Assembly (NCBI GenBank): GCA_016342755.1
Contig: JAEINS010000002.1
Location: forward strand, 124,001-188,000
DNA length: 64,000 bases
From: Melioribacteraceae bacterium
GTDB taxonomy: Bacteria > Bacteroidota > Ignavibacteria > Ignavibacteriales > Melioribacteraceae
Direction of reading: 5' to 3'
The translations under genes and the position numbers were made by a program. Every line of letters starts with the position of its first letter. Positions within the stretch are counted from its first letter, which is position 1. This document shows positions 9,427-19,385 of the stretch, piece after piece. The notes below the pieces were generated by a model, which saw nothing but the letters and a program-made list of their open reading frames with translations, was not told the DNA's origin and made no database searches.

Positions 9427-10719
9427 TCAATCTAGAAAAAGTAAATTTACAGCATCGGCAGCATCCTGAATAGCCTGTTCAGGAGTTTTAATTCCATAAA
9501 CAACACATGCTTCATACTGCTGCGATATTAAATCGAACACTTCCTTTAGAACCGGGGAAGCATCTGTACCTTTTACGTATTTAGCCTGCTGTGCAAATAC
9601 TTTCATCTTTATATTATTATTGAAATATTTTTGGAATAAATTATTTTCTAATAAATCTTTTCTTCTAGGCAATTGATTCGTAATATTAAGCAGTTGTAAA
9701 TCTCCTTCGTCACTAATCATTGTCTTTAAATATTGCCAGGCATTTTCTGGTTTTTTGCATGTATTAAAAATCACAATATTTTTGGGATCTCCGTAAGTAT
9801 AGACAGGGCCTTCATGATCGTCTGGTACAGGCATTGAAACAAAGTTATATTCAAAATCATCTGTCTTAAAATTATCAGCATGCATTATCTCCCATGGTCC
9901 GGTAAAACGTGTTGCAATTACACGTGAAAGAAATACATCTTGCCGGGCTGATAATTTTTCTTTTGAGAAGTAATTATTCTTATATAAAGTTCTGAGAAAT
10001 TTAAATACATTGATAGAGTGCTCATTATTAAAAACTGCCTTACCATCCTTAACCAGAGATGCGCCTCCGGATGATGCAAGATATAATGGATAGAAATCGA
10101 AAAATCTTTGCCACCATGTAACCTGCACCTCAGCATATCCAAACCATCTGTCAATATACCCGTCGCCATCTGCATCCTTCTTGAATTCTTTTGAAGATTC
10201 TAAAAACTCGCTGTAGTCTTTTGGCGGTCTTTTTAAGCTTAAATCCCTTATAATATTTTCGTTGTAAATAAGCATTATAGGATTAATCTTCCATGGAATC
10301 TGATAAATATGACCATCTAATGAACGAATTTCTTCTATAGTGCTTGTGTTACATCTATCGTATAAAAATTCCATGAAGCCATCAAGAGTATCTAAAGGAA
10401 TTAAAACATTTGCTTGAGCATAAGCTTCAACATCACCTTGCCACATATTGGAATATATATCGGGTGTAGTTTCGCCAACCACCGCCGCCAAAATAATTTC
10501 CTCGCTCGATTGTCCTTCCGGAACCGGTTGAAAACTAACCTTAAACTCCAAATTATTTTTATTCCATTCTTCAGTTAACTGCCTTGCATAATTTATCTCA
10601 TACGAATTATTAGATGACCAGTACACTAGATCATCTTTATCATTATTACCATTGTTATTACATGATATAAGAAGGCATACAAATAACAGGCTCAATATTT
10701 TAAGATTAATTTTTACCAT
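9427..10719 (-). CDS. ABC transporter solute-binding lipoprotein (family 1, sugar)
   Basis: A 430-residue extracellular solute-binding protein of the MalE/UgpB class. A lipobox LLISCNNNGNN follows a hydrophobic stretch, so the protein should be tethered by lipid in the periplasm. The mature protein starts with a first beta-strand LVYWSSNNSYEINYARQLTE, then VPEGQSSEEIILAAVVGETTPDIYSN, the usual ligand-cleft region of family 1 binding proteins. Two other typical segments are FTGPWEIMHAD and DPKNIVIFNTCKKPENAWQYL. It lies directly upstream of the two permease genes and 6 bp after the prolyl isomerase gene. It should deliver an oligosaccharide, most likely a mannoside given the catabolic genes that follow; this specificity is inference from context. 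Confidence 0.93.
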   Translation of the reverse strand: MVKINLKILSLLFVCLLISCNNNGNNDKDDLVYWSSNNSYEINYARQLTEEWNKNNLEFKVSFQPVPEGQSSEEIILAAVVGETTPDIYSNMWQGDVEAYAQANVLIPLDTLDGFMEFLYDRCNTSTIEEIRSLDGHIYQIPWKINPIMLIYNENIIRDLSLKRPPKDYSEFLESSKEFKKDADGDGYIDRWFGYAEVQVTWWQRFFDFYPLYLASSGGASLVKDGKAVFNNEHSINVFKFLRTLYKNNYFSKEKLSARQDVFLSRVIATRFTGPWEIMHADNFKTDDFEYNFVSMPVPDDHEGPVYTYGDPKNIVIFNTCKKPENAWQYLKTMISDEGDLQLLNITNQLPRRKDLLENNLFQKYFNNNIKMKVFAQQAKYVKGTDASPVLKEVFDLISQQYEACVVYGIKTPEQAIQDAADAVNLLFLD

Positions 10720-10725
10720 ATAGTT

Positions 10726-12246
10726 TTATAACCACCCAATCCAGTCAGGATCAATTGTTGGGAAAGCAGGACGAGGAATTAATCCGCCTTTCTTAATTGA
10801 ATAAAAATCGATAGCCCGTTTATCTTCCTCTGCTGAAACCATTATTTTATCCAGTACATCTTTATTGATTTTTATTTCATACTTTTTTTTCAGCTCCATT
10901 ACTTTATGCAATATTGTTTTAGACAGTTCCCCGCTCATCTTTTCCGATAAAGTTTCTTCATCATCTTTGTATCGAGCTGTTTCATTATTATTAATCTTAA
11001 TAGAATTTGCATATTCATTTCGCAATGCTGAATAAACAATTTTATCTCTCCACCATTTGCTTTGCTGTTTTACCCAGTTATTATCAAAATATTTTTTTTC
11101 TTTTGCTATACCTGTAAGTAATTTATCGCGCTTCATTTGCCAGATAATATTTTCGAGCGATAAAGAAAATTCTTTCAAATTATCTTTTCGAAATTTTATA
11201 TATAATTCTCTGTTTTTATACCAGAACAAAAATTCATCTATCATATTATTTTTACTATCTGATTCAATTAATACAATACCAGGGTATTCATCATTTTTAG
11301 AAATCCCCAAATTATTTAAAGCAGTTTCTAACTTTTCATCTAGTTCCCACTCTTTATATTTCTCTTTAGGCAAAAGAAATTTTCCTAAATACGATCTGAG
11401 TATATTGAATCCGTCCCTTTTAATTGTAGAATTACTTTCAAATAAAACTTGATTAACATACTTGTCGGAAAATTTGTCCATCTTAAATTTTGTTAAAGCT
11501 TCACTCGCTTCTTTTTTAAGTCTGTTTAATTCTGATTCTGTTGTAAATAAATTTTTAGTTCTATTCTCATATTTTATTATGTACCATCCATCGGCAATAT
11601 TAATAGGTAAAGCTATTTCACCAATTTTCATTTTACTAATTAAACTTGCCAGAGCAGGATTTTTTTTGTTCAAATTAAAAAGTGAAGTCTGCATTTGACG
11701 TTGATCAGCAAATGTAGAATCATTTAATTGAGAGTTAAATAACGAATCGAAAATTGATTTGTCATTTAGTGATTTTGATATTTTTTTTATTTCAGTTTCG
11801 TTCGAAGAGTATATCCATTTTATATTTAACTCTATATTCTTTTGATCAACAATATCATTTATTTCTTCATCACTTATTTCAACCTTATCTAATATTTCAT
11901 CTTTAAATAATTCTTCTGTTGCCAAATCTGATGTAAAATCATAATAAATATTTTTTATTTCAGGTTTATTAAACACTCCGCTGTTGTAGCCTTCTATAGA
12001 AAGAAGTTTTTCATTAATCATAAAATCTAAATGAATAGCTTTAGAATTTTTTTGCCGTTTTGTAAATCCCTGACCAAACTCATAATTGTAAAAAAACTCT
12101 TCCGCTGTAATTAAAATAGTATCGATTGATGCAACAACTTCACCCGGATTTATAATACCTTCATTCTTTTCTACAAATAAAGACTGACCTTTGATAATTC
12201 CCAGAGTAAGATTAAATATTAGTAATAATAAAATACTGCACTTCAT
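10726..12246 (-). CDS. Periplasmic peptidyl-prolyl isomerase / SurA-like chaperone
   Basis: A 506-residue exported protein with an N-terminal signal sequence (MKCSILLLLIFNLTLGIIKGQ). The mature start, GEVVASIDTILITAEEFFYN, matches the SurA N-terminal chaperone entry helix. A parvulin-like stretch follows near residues 140-235 (IELNIKWIYSSNETEIKKIS, MKIGEIALPINIADGWYIIK). The remaining half is helical and charged. In the family such proteins fold or escort outer-membrane barrels. The gene sits between the PorV/PorQ gene (27 bp upstream) and the ABC binding-protein gene (6 bp downstream), so it is co-transcribed with a TonB receptor and a T9SS partner. A dedicated chaperone for these products is a reasonable inference. 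Sequence similarity to the parvulin domain is weak, so enzymatic activity is uncertain. Confidence 0.75.
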   Translation of the reverse strand: MKCSILLLLIFNLTLGIIKGQSLFVEKNEGIINPGEVVASIDTILITAEEFFYNYEFGQGFTKRQKNSKAIHLDFMINEKLLSIEGYNSGVFNKPEIKNIYYDFTSDLATEELFKDEILDKVEISDEEINDIVDQKNIELNIKWIYSSNETEIKKISKSLNDKSIFDSLFNSQLNDSTFADQRQMQTSLFNLNKKNPALASLISKMKIGEIALPINIADGWYIIKYENRTKNLFTTESELNRLKKEASEALTKFKMDKFSDKYVNQVLFESNSTIKRDGFNILRSYLGKFLLPKEKYKEWELDEKLETALNNLGISKNDEYPGIVLIESDSKNNMIDEFLFWYKNRELYIKFRKDNLKEFSLSLENIIWQMKRDKLLTGIAKEKKYFDNNWVKQQSKWWRDKIVYSALRNEYANSIKINNNETARYKDDEETLSEKMSGELSKTILHKVMELKKKYEIKINKDVLDKIMVSAEEDKRAIDFYSIKKGGLIPRPAFPTIDPDWIGWL

Positions 12247-12273
12247 TTAACTTTCCGTAATTAGTAAAAAAAT

Positions 12274-13311
12274 CTAAAACTTAAGATTTAAAGAAAATGT
12301 GTGAATATTGTTCAATCGTCCAAAGTCTCTATAACCATAATCAAAACTGACCGTTGCCACACTAAGAAGCATATTAGAATCAACTCCGACACCTAATGAG
12401 AATCCGCCTTCAGCATCTTCCAAAAATAATGAATTATAACCAGCTCTAAATTTTATTAGATCTATGAAAGAAAATTCCCCGCCAACATTAAGACTCTGAT
12501 AATTATTATTAGGTACAACTGCGTCTGCCGCGACTTTAAATTTATAATTCTCTTTCTCAATAACATTTGTTGAAACACCAATTCTCATAAGCAGAGGTAA
12601 ATCCCAACTATCCATTTCAATACTTGTAGGAATGTTAGCATTAGAACCAAGCTTAGTCTCATCAACCCTTATATAGTACCTTGCGTCGCTGCCGCTAAGC
12701 TGCATTGCTGTTCCAAAATTTGAGATTGATGCTCCTATAATCATCCCGCCAAACAGATCTGTTTTAAAAAGAGTTCCGGCATCAATTGCAAAAGCATTTG
12801 CCTTCATATGCCAAATTTTTTGTTCAATATATTTTGCTGAGAATCCTATTGAAAACCGCTCTGTTAATTTCCTTGCGTACGATAATCCAATTGATATATC
12901 TGAAGATGAGAAAAACTCACCTGTTCCTTCGGGCAATTCAATAGTTCTCACTTTCATATCATCCATTGATAAAGACTGAAAGCTAATGCCAATTGTTCCA
13001 AAATCGTTTAAAGGAATTACTAAGCCCGCAAAATCATAACTGGTTTCAGCAATCCAATCAGTATGCACAATAATTGCTTCATTTTTATTTAAGTTAGCTA
13101 TTCCGCCAGCATTCCAGTATAAAGCAGAAGCATCATCCGAGATACTTACAAATGCTCCACCCATTCCAAAAGAGTAACCGCCAACACCAATTTCTAAAAA
13201 GTTAGCAGAAGTAGTTCCCGTCTTCGATACGTTTTGTGAATAATAATCATTATTTAATATTAAGATACTTATTGTGAATAATAATAATCTTATAAGATAA
13301 TTTTTACTCAT
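12274..13311 (-). CDS. PorV/PorQ family outer-membrane protein
   Basis: A 345-residue beta-barrel protein of the PorV/PorQ family, related to FadL-like barrels and linked to type IX secretion. After a signal peptide ending near NNDYYSQ comes the family's opening, TSANFLEIGVGGYSFGMGGAFVSISDDASALYWNAGGIAN. It ends with strand-forming residues and a terminal aromatic (IHTFSLNLKF), as outer-membrane barrels do. PorV escorts T9SS cargo and PorQ has a related role; which of the two this resembles functionally is unclear. It follows the large secreted-protein gene by 36 bp. A paralogue of the same length, in the same gene order, lies at 53905-54942, suggesting each serves its own receptor/secreted-protein pair. 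GGTGAAACC precedes the ATG. Confidence 0.88.
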   Translation of the reverse strand: MSKNYLIRLLLFTISILILNNDYYSQNVSKTGTTSANFLEIGVGGYSFGMGGAFVSISDDASALYWNAGGIANLNKNEAIIVHTDWIAETSYDFAGLVIPLNDFGTIGISFQSLSMDDMKVRTIELPEGTGEFFSSSDISIGLSYARKLTERFSIGFSAKYIEQKIWHMKANAFAIDAGTLFKTDLFGGMIIGASISNFGTAMQLSGSDARYYIRVDETKLGSNANIPTSIEMDSWDLPLLMRIGVSTNVIEKENYKFKVAADAVVPNNNYQSLNVGGEFSFIDLIKFRAGYNSLFLEDAEGGFSLGVGVDSNMLLSVATVSFDYGYRDFGRLNNIHTFSLNLKF

Positions 13312-13347
13312 GGTTTCACCGTAGATCCGAATTTTATTTCTATTTTT

Positions 13348-16300
13348 TTATTTAATGACTGCAAAACGTCCTATCTTTTCTCCGATACCAGGGGCATCAA
13401 CATGATAAACATAGATTCCATAGGCTATATCCATTTTATCTTTTGAAACTAAATCCCAGCTTTCCTGTCCATCGGCAACATTACCATAATGTTCAATAGT
13501 ATCAACAAGATTTCCGCTTAGTGAATAAATCCTTATTGTACATTCGTTTGGCAGATGAATAAAATGAATTTTCCTTTCGCCTCTTCCTATTTGTGTTGAA
13601 TATTTTTCCCAGGAGGCAGCTCCAACATATGGATTTGGTACAACCGCAATATTATCTAAATCAGATTTAGCTTTCGATAAATCTAATTTCTGAGACTTGG
13701 TTGTAAATTCAAAAAATTCCCCGTTCCTAAAAGGTTTTTTTGTAACTACTTTAAATATATCGCCAGTTTCCGGATGAATTCTATTTTCTTCAGCTAAGGT
13801 TGTATCGTTAAATATACTAACTGACCAGCCAATATGAAGATTTGAAAAACCTGTAGCCGGCTGCCCAACCGAATCGCCGAAAACCATAAATATAGCATCA
13901 CCATTGTTGAATAATTCATCTTTATTTTCATCTCTAAAAATAAATTGTGCATGATCGTAATCATCTGTAATGTTTTTAATAATTATGTCTGACTTAATAG
14001 GCGTACTGAATGATGATGCCGGATAAGACAGATCACCTTCTCCGGGCTCTGTAATTTCTATTTCGAAATCAGCCGGATAATAAACACGTTTTCCTTTATA
14101 GGCTGCTTCAAATCTTGAATCAAAACCTACCTGTGTAATATAGTTGCTGCTTCCTTTTATCCATTTGGAATTATCAAAATCGACTGCTACTAAAGTATCA
14201 TTAGCTATATCAAGAGAAAATCCGTCAACAACTGCTGACTGTTCATTGCTGCCAACAAATAATTTTTTATTTATTAGTGTGTCGTTTGATATGAAATCAA
14301 TAACTGAATAATATGGACGAGACGCATCATGATATTTTGTATCTTCGCTAAACTCCAATCTGTAAGTATGAAACTCTTTTACAGAATCAGAATCAAGAAT
14401 AGTAATTGAAACACTGCCAGTTCCTGGTCCGCTTCCTTCGAACGATTGAATTTCTGGAGCCATATAACCTGCGGCAGGTGCTCTGGGTATAACTACAGCA
14501 GTATTTATATCGTTGGTTATTTCTCCCGTTAAAACATTTTGTTTAAGAATTGTGGCCGTTTCCGAAGGAGGAATTCCTTCAAATTCACCTTCAATATTAA
14601 TTGTTGTAAATCCCCGGTCATAAGCCGATATTGCATAAAAATATGTCTGTCCGTTCTGAACAGTTGAATCAACAAAAGAATGTTTTAATCCGGTATCATC
14701 GCCAATATAAAACAAAGCACCGTTCACATCTATAGGGTGTAAACCTGTTTCACCATTAATAACATCGAACTGCGCAATGGGATCTCTAAAAGTTTCTTTG
14801 CCGTAAGCATCAGTGATAGTTTTAATCTCAAGAAAATTTTCTTCTGTTGATCTATAAATTCTATATCCTTCAAAATTTATTCTTTGATAAAAAGCATCAA
14901 ATGTTTTTTCAGCTCTGTCATCCCACATTAGTGTAACTTTTCCATCGCCGGGTATAGCTTTTAACTGAGGTTTCTCTGGCGGTTTTGCAAACCGGTAATT
15001 AGCATTGTAAATTGATTGGACAGTTTTTTTCCTTCTAAAAAGATCCTTTTCGTTAACTCCAAAAATCATCGACATTGAAAATCGTTCAGTCTCTCCGGTT
15101 TCCTCAATTTTATTTGTTTCGGATGAATATGTATTTCTTCCGTTCATGCTAAAAAGATAACACGAAAAATAGTTTGCCAAATTTGCCCCGATTAAAGACT
15201 CATCCTGCGGAGTTGGAAGGCTTGAAAGTACCGTCCAGTTCTCTTCATCATTATCTAACTCATATAGATGAACAGGATAAATTTTAAAACCAGTTAAACC
15301 AAGCTGGTCTGATTCATCTTTATCAAGAATTCCAAAATTTGGTTCACCCTGTTCTGGTCTTCCATTTCCTTGCGAACCATCCGCATCAGGTTCTTTATAA
15401 CCATCATCAAAAGGTCCTAATCCATCACTGCCAACATCATCATAAAGTGTTTCATCTATATCCCATACTCCGTTTTCATTTTTATCATCAAAGGATCTCC
15501 AGTTTGCGTTCTCGTCTGCATCCCAATGAGGTGCCCAAGAATAACTGTTGAATTCTTTAAAATTTATAGAATCACGTGCCGGATCTAATATAAATGGATC
15601 CTGATTTATATTTTCAATAAATAAATTTGCTTCATTATCTCTTCTTTCATCTGTAGCACCATCTAAATCATTATCTCTTCTGTCATCCGGTACTCCGGGA
15701 CTTTCTAAAAAAGCATATCCAGCCATTCCGACCGGGCTCCATTTTCCAGGACTTCCAAAAGGAACTACTGACCATGCATAAGACATATCCAACAATTCAT
15801 TATAATCACCAGCGTTATTCGAAGAATTATCATGTCCTCCTATTCCCCAGTCAATATATTGTGCAAACAGAGTTTTTTCATAATCATAATCGCCCATGTT
15901 AGTAATTTCATAAAACCAGAATATTACATCTTCGGCTAATACTTGCGACCATTGAAACCCCCGTGCCTTAACCTGCATTCCCAATCCGCCTCTGTCCGGA
16001 TCTTCACTATCAGGAGTAAAATTGTTTTCAAGAAGATATTCCCTATCCTCGTGATCATCAAATACAAAGTAAGTTTCTACATCAGCATTAAATACACCTC
16101 TGCCAAAAAAACCATTCCATTGTCCATCCCAATCCAAACCTCTATCCGGCCATGAAACGGGCCATGTTCTTTCATCGTCGCTACGGGCGGGTTCTGAACC
16201 ATACTCGGCAGAATAGCCAGGTAAAGGCCACCAGCCGTATGTAACACCAGTGGATTGGTTATATCTGGTGAATTCGTAATAATTTGATTCGAGTGGATGA

Positions 16301-16605
16301 ATTACTCTTCCCTGAGGATCTTTTGCTTCTGCCTGAACAATTATTGCTACTCCATCCACATAAGTATGATTAGTTCCTCTGGGCCATACGCCGCTTCTGC
16401 TTGGTTCATTTTCCCAATCGGCAATTTCGCCAAAGTTATAATAAACAGTTGCGGCAAGGTTACCATCCATAAATCCTTTTCTAGTTTGATTATGGTCACC
16501 TTTGTTTTTATCAACTAATCTTTGAGCTGTTATTGAGTTAGTAACTAAAAATATGCTCAATAAAATAAGGATGAAAAATTTTATCCTATTTTTAATCCCT
16601 GGCAC
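13348..16605 (-). CDS. Large secreted multidomain protein with FN3-like and C-terminal sorting-like domains
   Basis: The product is 1085 residues. The frame stays open to an ATG at 16629, but GGAGG lies five bases before an in-frame GTG at 16605. Starting there gives a clean signal peptide (PGIKNRIKFFILILLSIFLV), so I choose GTG. Residues ~365-435 are rich in Asp/Asn/Gly runs (DDKNENGVWDIDE, PDADGSQGNGRPEQGEPN) that look like calcium-binding loops. An FN3-like segment follows (PGDGKVTLMWDDRAEKT near 545-560). The last ~95 residues, from VVPNPYVGAASWEKYS, resemble T9SS sorting domains. It lies between a TonB-receptor gene and a PorV/PorQ gene. A paralogue of similar plan is at 54976-58713. It may be a surface lipoprotein-like or secreted partner of the receptor; ligand and function are unknown. 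Confidence 0.78.
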   Translation of the reverse strand: MPGIKNRIKFFILILLSIFLVTNSITAQRLVDKNKGDHNQTRKGFMDGNLAATVYYNFGEIADWENEPSRSGVWPRGTNHTYVDGVAIIVQAEAKDPQGRVIHPLESNYYEFTRYNQSTGVTYGWWPLPGYSAEYGSEPARSDDERTWPVSWPDRGLDWDGQWNGFFGRGVFNADVETYFVFDDHEDREYLLENNFTPDSEDPDRGGLGMQVKARGFQWSQVLAEDVIFWFYEITNMGDYDYEKTLFAQYIDWGIGGHDNSSNNAGDYNELLDMSYAWSVVPFGSPGKWSPVGMAGYAFLESPGVPDDRRDNDLDGATDERRDNEANLFIENINQDPFILDPARDSINFKEFNSYSWAPHWDADENANWRSFDDKNENGVWDIDETLYDDVGSDGLGPFDDGYKEPDADGSQGNGRPEQGEPNFGILDKDESDQLGLTGFKIYPVHLYELDNDEENWTVLSSLPTPQDESLIGANLANYFSCYLFSMNGRNTYSSETNKIEETGETERFSMSMIFGVNEKDLFRRKKTVQSIYNANYRFAKPPEKPQLKAIPGDGKVTLMWDDRAEKTFDAFYQRINFEGYRIYRSTEENFLEIKTITDAYGKETFRDPIAQFDVINGETGLHPIDVNGALFYIGDDTGLKHSFVDSTVQNGQTYFYAISAYDRGFTTINIEGEFEGIPPSETATILKQNVLTGEITNDINTAVVIPRAPAAGYMAPEIQSFEGSGPGTGSVSITILDSDSVKEFHTYRLEFSEDTKYHDASRPYYSVIDFISNDTLINKKLFVGSNEQSAVVDGFSLDIANDTLVAVDFDNSKWIKGSSNYITQVGFDSRFEAAYKGKRVYYPADFEIEITEPGEGDLSYPASSFSTPIKSDIIIKNITDDYDHAQFIFRDENKDELFNNGDAIFMVFGDSVGQPATGFSNLHIGWSVSIFNDTTLAEENRIHPETGDIFKVVTKKPFRNGEFFEFTTKSQKLDLSKAKSDLDNIAVVPNPYVGAASWEKYSTQIGRGERKIHFIHLPNECTIRIYSLSGNLVDTIEHYGNVADGQESWDLVSKDKMDIAYGIYVYHVDAPGIGEKIGRFAVIK

Positions 16606-16629
16606 ATTATCCTCCAATATTAGAAACAT

Positions 16630-19320
16630 TTATAGTGTAATTGATGCACCAAGAATAATTTGTCTTGGCGCTGAATAAAAATCTGGTCTTGTATAATATT
16701 CTTGTAAAGTATTAACTCCTCTGGGAGCCGACTGATTTCTTGTCAGATCAAGAGTGTATCCGGCTCTGCCGGTATCATTAAATACTTCAAGTTCATTTTC
16801 TGTATCAAAGAGATTATAAATTTTAGCAAAAAGAGAAATACTATGATTCCCTATTTCTAAATATTTTGTGATATAAAAATCAGCATTATAAAAAACAGGC
16901 TTGTTGCTGCTGTTCTCTAAACCTGTTCTTAAACCTTGCAGCGATGGTGTATAGGGTAAACCCGATCCAAGTCTGCCAATTAAGCTTACAATAAAATCAC
17001 CCGGATTTCCTGCTGTTAAGGTGAAATTTAGAGAGTGGGTTCTATCCCAGTTTAACGGTACTAATTGAGAATTAATTTCTATTGGTGGTTCGGCCGAAGC
17101 TTTATTAAAAGCATCATTAGGATCTGACGCATTTCCTTTTGCAACCTGATAAGTATAATCTAATGTTGCGCCAAAACCATCAGCAAATCTTTTCTCAAGA
17201 GAAAATGTCATTCCTCTTACCGAGCCATAATCTTTATTTATTAGTCTGCTGAATTTCTTGAATTCATTTTTAATAAATACTTCTGTGCTTAATAAATTTC
17301 TAATATCCTTGTAATAAGCCGTAACTGTTACGCCTAATACCGGAGTTAATTCTTGCTGTAATCCAATTTCGTACATGGTAGTTCTTTGTGGTTCCAAATC
17401 AGCATTACCAATTGTATTACCAATGTTAGAAGGAAAACTGCCGGTTAACGGTATTCTAAAATTTGGATTTCTGTATAAGTTCTCGAAAGGAGGAATTTGA
17501 AAAAAATGGCCATACGAAATATGGATTGCGCCTCTGTCTGTTATTGGATATGAAATTCCGATTCTCGGACTTACCTGATACTTGGCACTAGCCTTTTTCA
17601 TTAGTGAATCTGGGAAAGGAGGCTGAAGTTCATCCAATAGGTTTATTTTATTAGGATTTTTTAAGTATTCACCATCCGGCTCAAAATAATCAAATCTCAT
17701 TCCAACATTTACTACAAGATAATCCAATTCAATTTTGTCTTGTAAATAATATGCAAATTGAAAAGGATTAGATTCATATTTATTATAATTAAAAGCACCT
17801 ACATTTGGAAGCGCAGGTTTGTAGTCAGTAGTTGCATCAATCACTATCTGAAAATCTTCATAGTCTAAGGAATGTTTCTGAAACTCAAATCCTGTCTTTA
17901 TTTGATTAATATTATCAATTTGCCAGGTAAAATCGGTCTTGCCGGTAAACGTTGTTGTTGTATGATAAAAATGCCAATTTTCAGTACCGGCAGTTAAAAA
18001 TGAAGCTCCGCTGGTAAATTGTTTTTTTTCAGGATCAACATACCCGGAGTTTAATGGATCTTCAAAAACATTCTGACTATATTTAGTGCGAATGCCTGAC
18101 CCAATAAAATCTATAAAGGCCGAATTACTAAGTATTAAAGTATAACTGGCAATTCCTAAAAAACTATTTTGATAATTCTTATAATTACCGTCAGGATTTA
18201 ATTTATAGGCATGATCATATTGGTTATATTCCTGATCCGTGTACATTCCCGTTAATACAATGCCTCTTCCATCACCAACATTAATAGATAATTTACCCTG
18301 CAATGATAATTTTTCATTACACTGCATTGGTATATATTTTCCATCACCGGTAGAACCTACATACCAATCGGAAGGATTGTTTGCTGAAAAATTAGATGAA
18401 TCGGATGGATTAAATACTCTTTTTCCATAAATATAACCATCATCGTAATTGTATCTTCCAGAAACAAAAAACTTAAGCAAATTTTTTAATCCCGGAACAG
18501 GACCACTAAAATTTCCTTGTACATTGTAAGCACTAAACGGATTTATATCATCAATATTATCAAAAATTGAATTATTGGAACTTATAAAATCACCCGAGTG
18601 AACAGATATATTCCCTTCGTAATTTTCTCCGGCAATTTTGGTAACCTGATTTACAACACCAGAGAGTGCTTCGCCATATTCAGCATTAAAAGTACCTGTA
18701 AGAACCTGAATTTCTTCGATACTATTAACTTCAGCAGAAATTGAGGATTGACCGGAAAATGCGTCGTTTACCGGAACACCATCAATTAAGTATTTAACTT
18801 CGTTACTTCTTCCGCCTCTAAAATGACCGTCAACAACACCAGCCTGAAGATTTACAACTGCTGAAACATCTTCCAAGGGCAGCATAGAAATTTGATTCCC
18901 GCTTATTTTGGCTTCAGTTGAAGTTAAATCGTTTTGAACAAAAAGTTTTTCTGCCGATACAACAATTTCACCTATCTCAATTGATTCCTCACTCAGTTCA
19001 AAATCAATGTTTGATGTCCGGTCTACTGAAACCCTAATATTTTTAACGGTAATTGAAGAGAAACCTATAATTGAAGCTCTAATATCGTAATTGCCGGGAG
19101 GAATATTTAGAATAAAATAGTTCCCGTCAAAATCAGTTGCGGAACCCATTGTAGTTCCAATAATTACTATATTGGCACCTATCAGAGGCTCGCCTGTTGA
19201 TTTATCTATAATCTTCCCGGCTATCTTACCCGTTGTTCCGGCAAAAGAGAGAGTACTAAAAAATACAACTCCAAACACTGCCAAAATATAAAATTGTGTT
19301 ATTCTTTTAATAGTGAACAT
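16630..19320 (-). CDS. TonB-dependent outer-membrane receptor
   Basis: An 896-residue receptor. A signal peptide (ITQFYILAVFGVVFFSTLSF) is followed by a carboxypeptidase-regulatory-like domain at ~30-115 (GKIAGKIIDKSTGEPLIGAN) and then a plug domain with HFRGGRSNEVKYLIDGVPVN near residues 170-190. The rest is a long beta-barrel ending RQIILGASITL. It would import a ligand across the outer membrane using TonB energy. I choose ATG 19320, preceded by GGGTGA; a GTG at 19329 lacks a good ribosome site. The SusC-type N-domain is present, but no SusD gene is found in the locus. The gene comes after the carbohydrate-binding T9SS protein and before the large secreted protein. The ligand is probably an oligosaccharide by context. 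Confidence 0.92.
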   Translation of the reverse strand: MFTIKRITQFYILAVFGVVFFSTLSFAGTTGKIAGKIIDKSTGEPLIGANIVIIGTTMGSATDFDGNYFILNIPPGNYDIRASIIGFSSITVKNIRVSVDRTSNIDFELSEESIEIGEIVVSAEKLFVQNDLTSTEAKISGNQISMLPLEDVSAVVNLQAGVVDGHFRGGRSNEVKYLIDGVPVNDAFSGQSSISAEVNSIEEIQVLTGTFNAEYGEALSGVVNQVTKIAGENYEGNISVHSGDFISSNNSIFDNIDDINPFSAYNVQGNFSGPVPGLKNLLKFFVSGRYNYDDGYIYGKRVFNPSDSSNFSANNPSDWYVGSTGDGKYIPMQCNEKLSLQGKLSINVGDGRGIVLTGMYTDQEYNQYDHAYKLNPDGNYKNYQNSFLGIASYTLILSNSAFIDFIGSGIRTKYSQNVFEDPLNSGYVDPEKKQFTSGASFLTAGTENWHFYHTTTTFTGKTDFTWQIDNINQIKTGFEFQKHSLDYEDFQIVIDATTDYKPALPNVGAFNYNKYESNPFQFAYYLQDKIELDYLVVNVGMRFDYFEPDGEYLKNPNKINLLDELQPPFPDSLMKKASAKYQVSPRIGISYPITDRGAIHISYGHFFQIPPFENLYRNPNFRIPLTGSFPSNIGNTIGNADLEPQRTTMYEIGLQQELTPVLGVTVTAYYKDIRNLLSTEVFIKNEFKKFSRLINKDYGSVRGMTFSLEKRFADGFGATLDYTYQVAKGNASDPNDAFNKASAEPPIEINSQLVPLNWDRTHSLNFTLTAGNPGDFIVSLIGRLGSGLPYTPSLQGLRTGLENSSNKPVFYNADFYITKYLEIGNHSISLFAKIYNLFDTENELEVFNDTGRAGYTLDLTRNQSAPRGVNTLQEYYTRPDFYSAPRQIILGASITL

Positions 19321-19371
19321 TAAATTCACCCATGTTTTCTGTCATAAATTAACTTAATTTTAATATATTAA

Positions 19372-19385
19372 CTCTAATATTAGAG
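19372..19385. promoter_or_regulatory. 14-bp perfect palindrome upstream of the TonB-receptor gene
   Basis: CTCTAATATTAGAG is a perfect palindrome about 50 bp before the receptor start, directly adjoining a hairpin. It could bind a dimeric regulator or extend the hairpin structure; the sequence alone does not decide. Confidence 0.4.
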
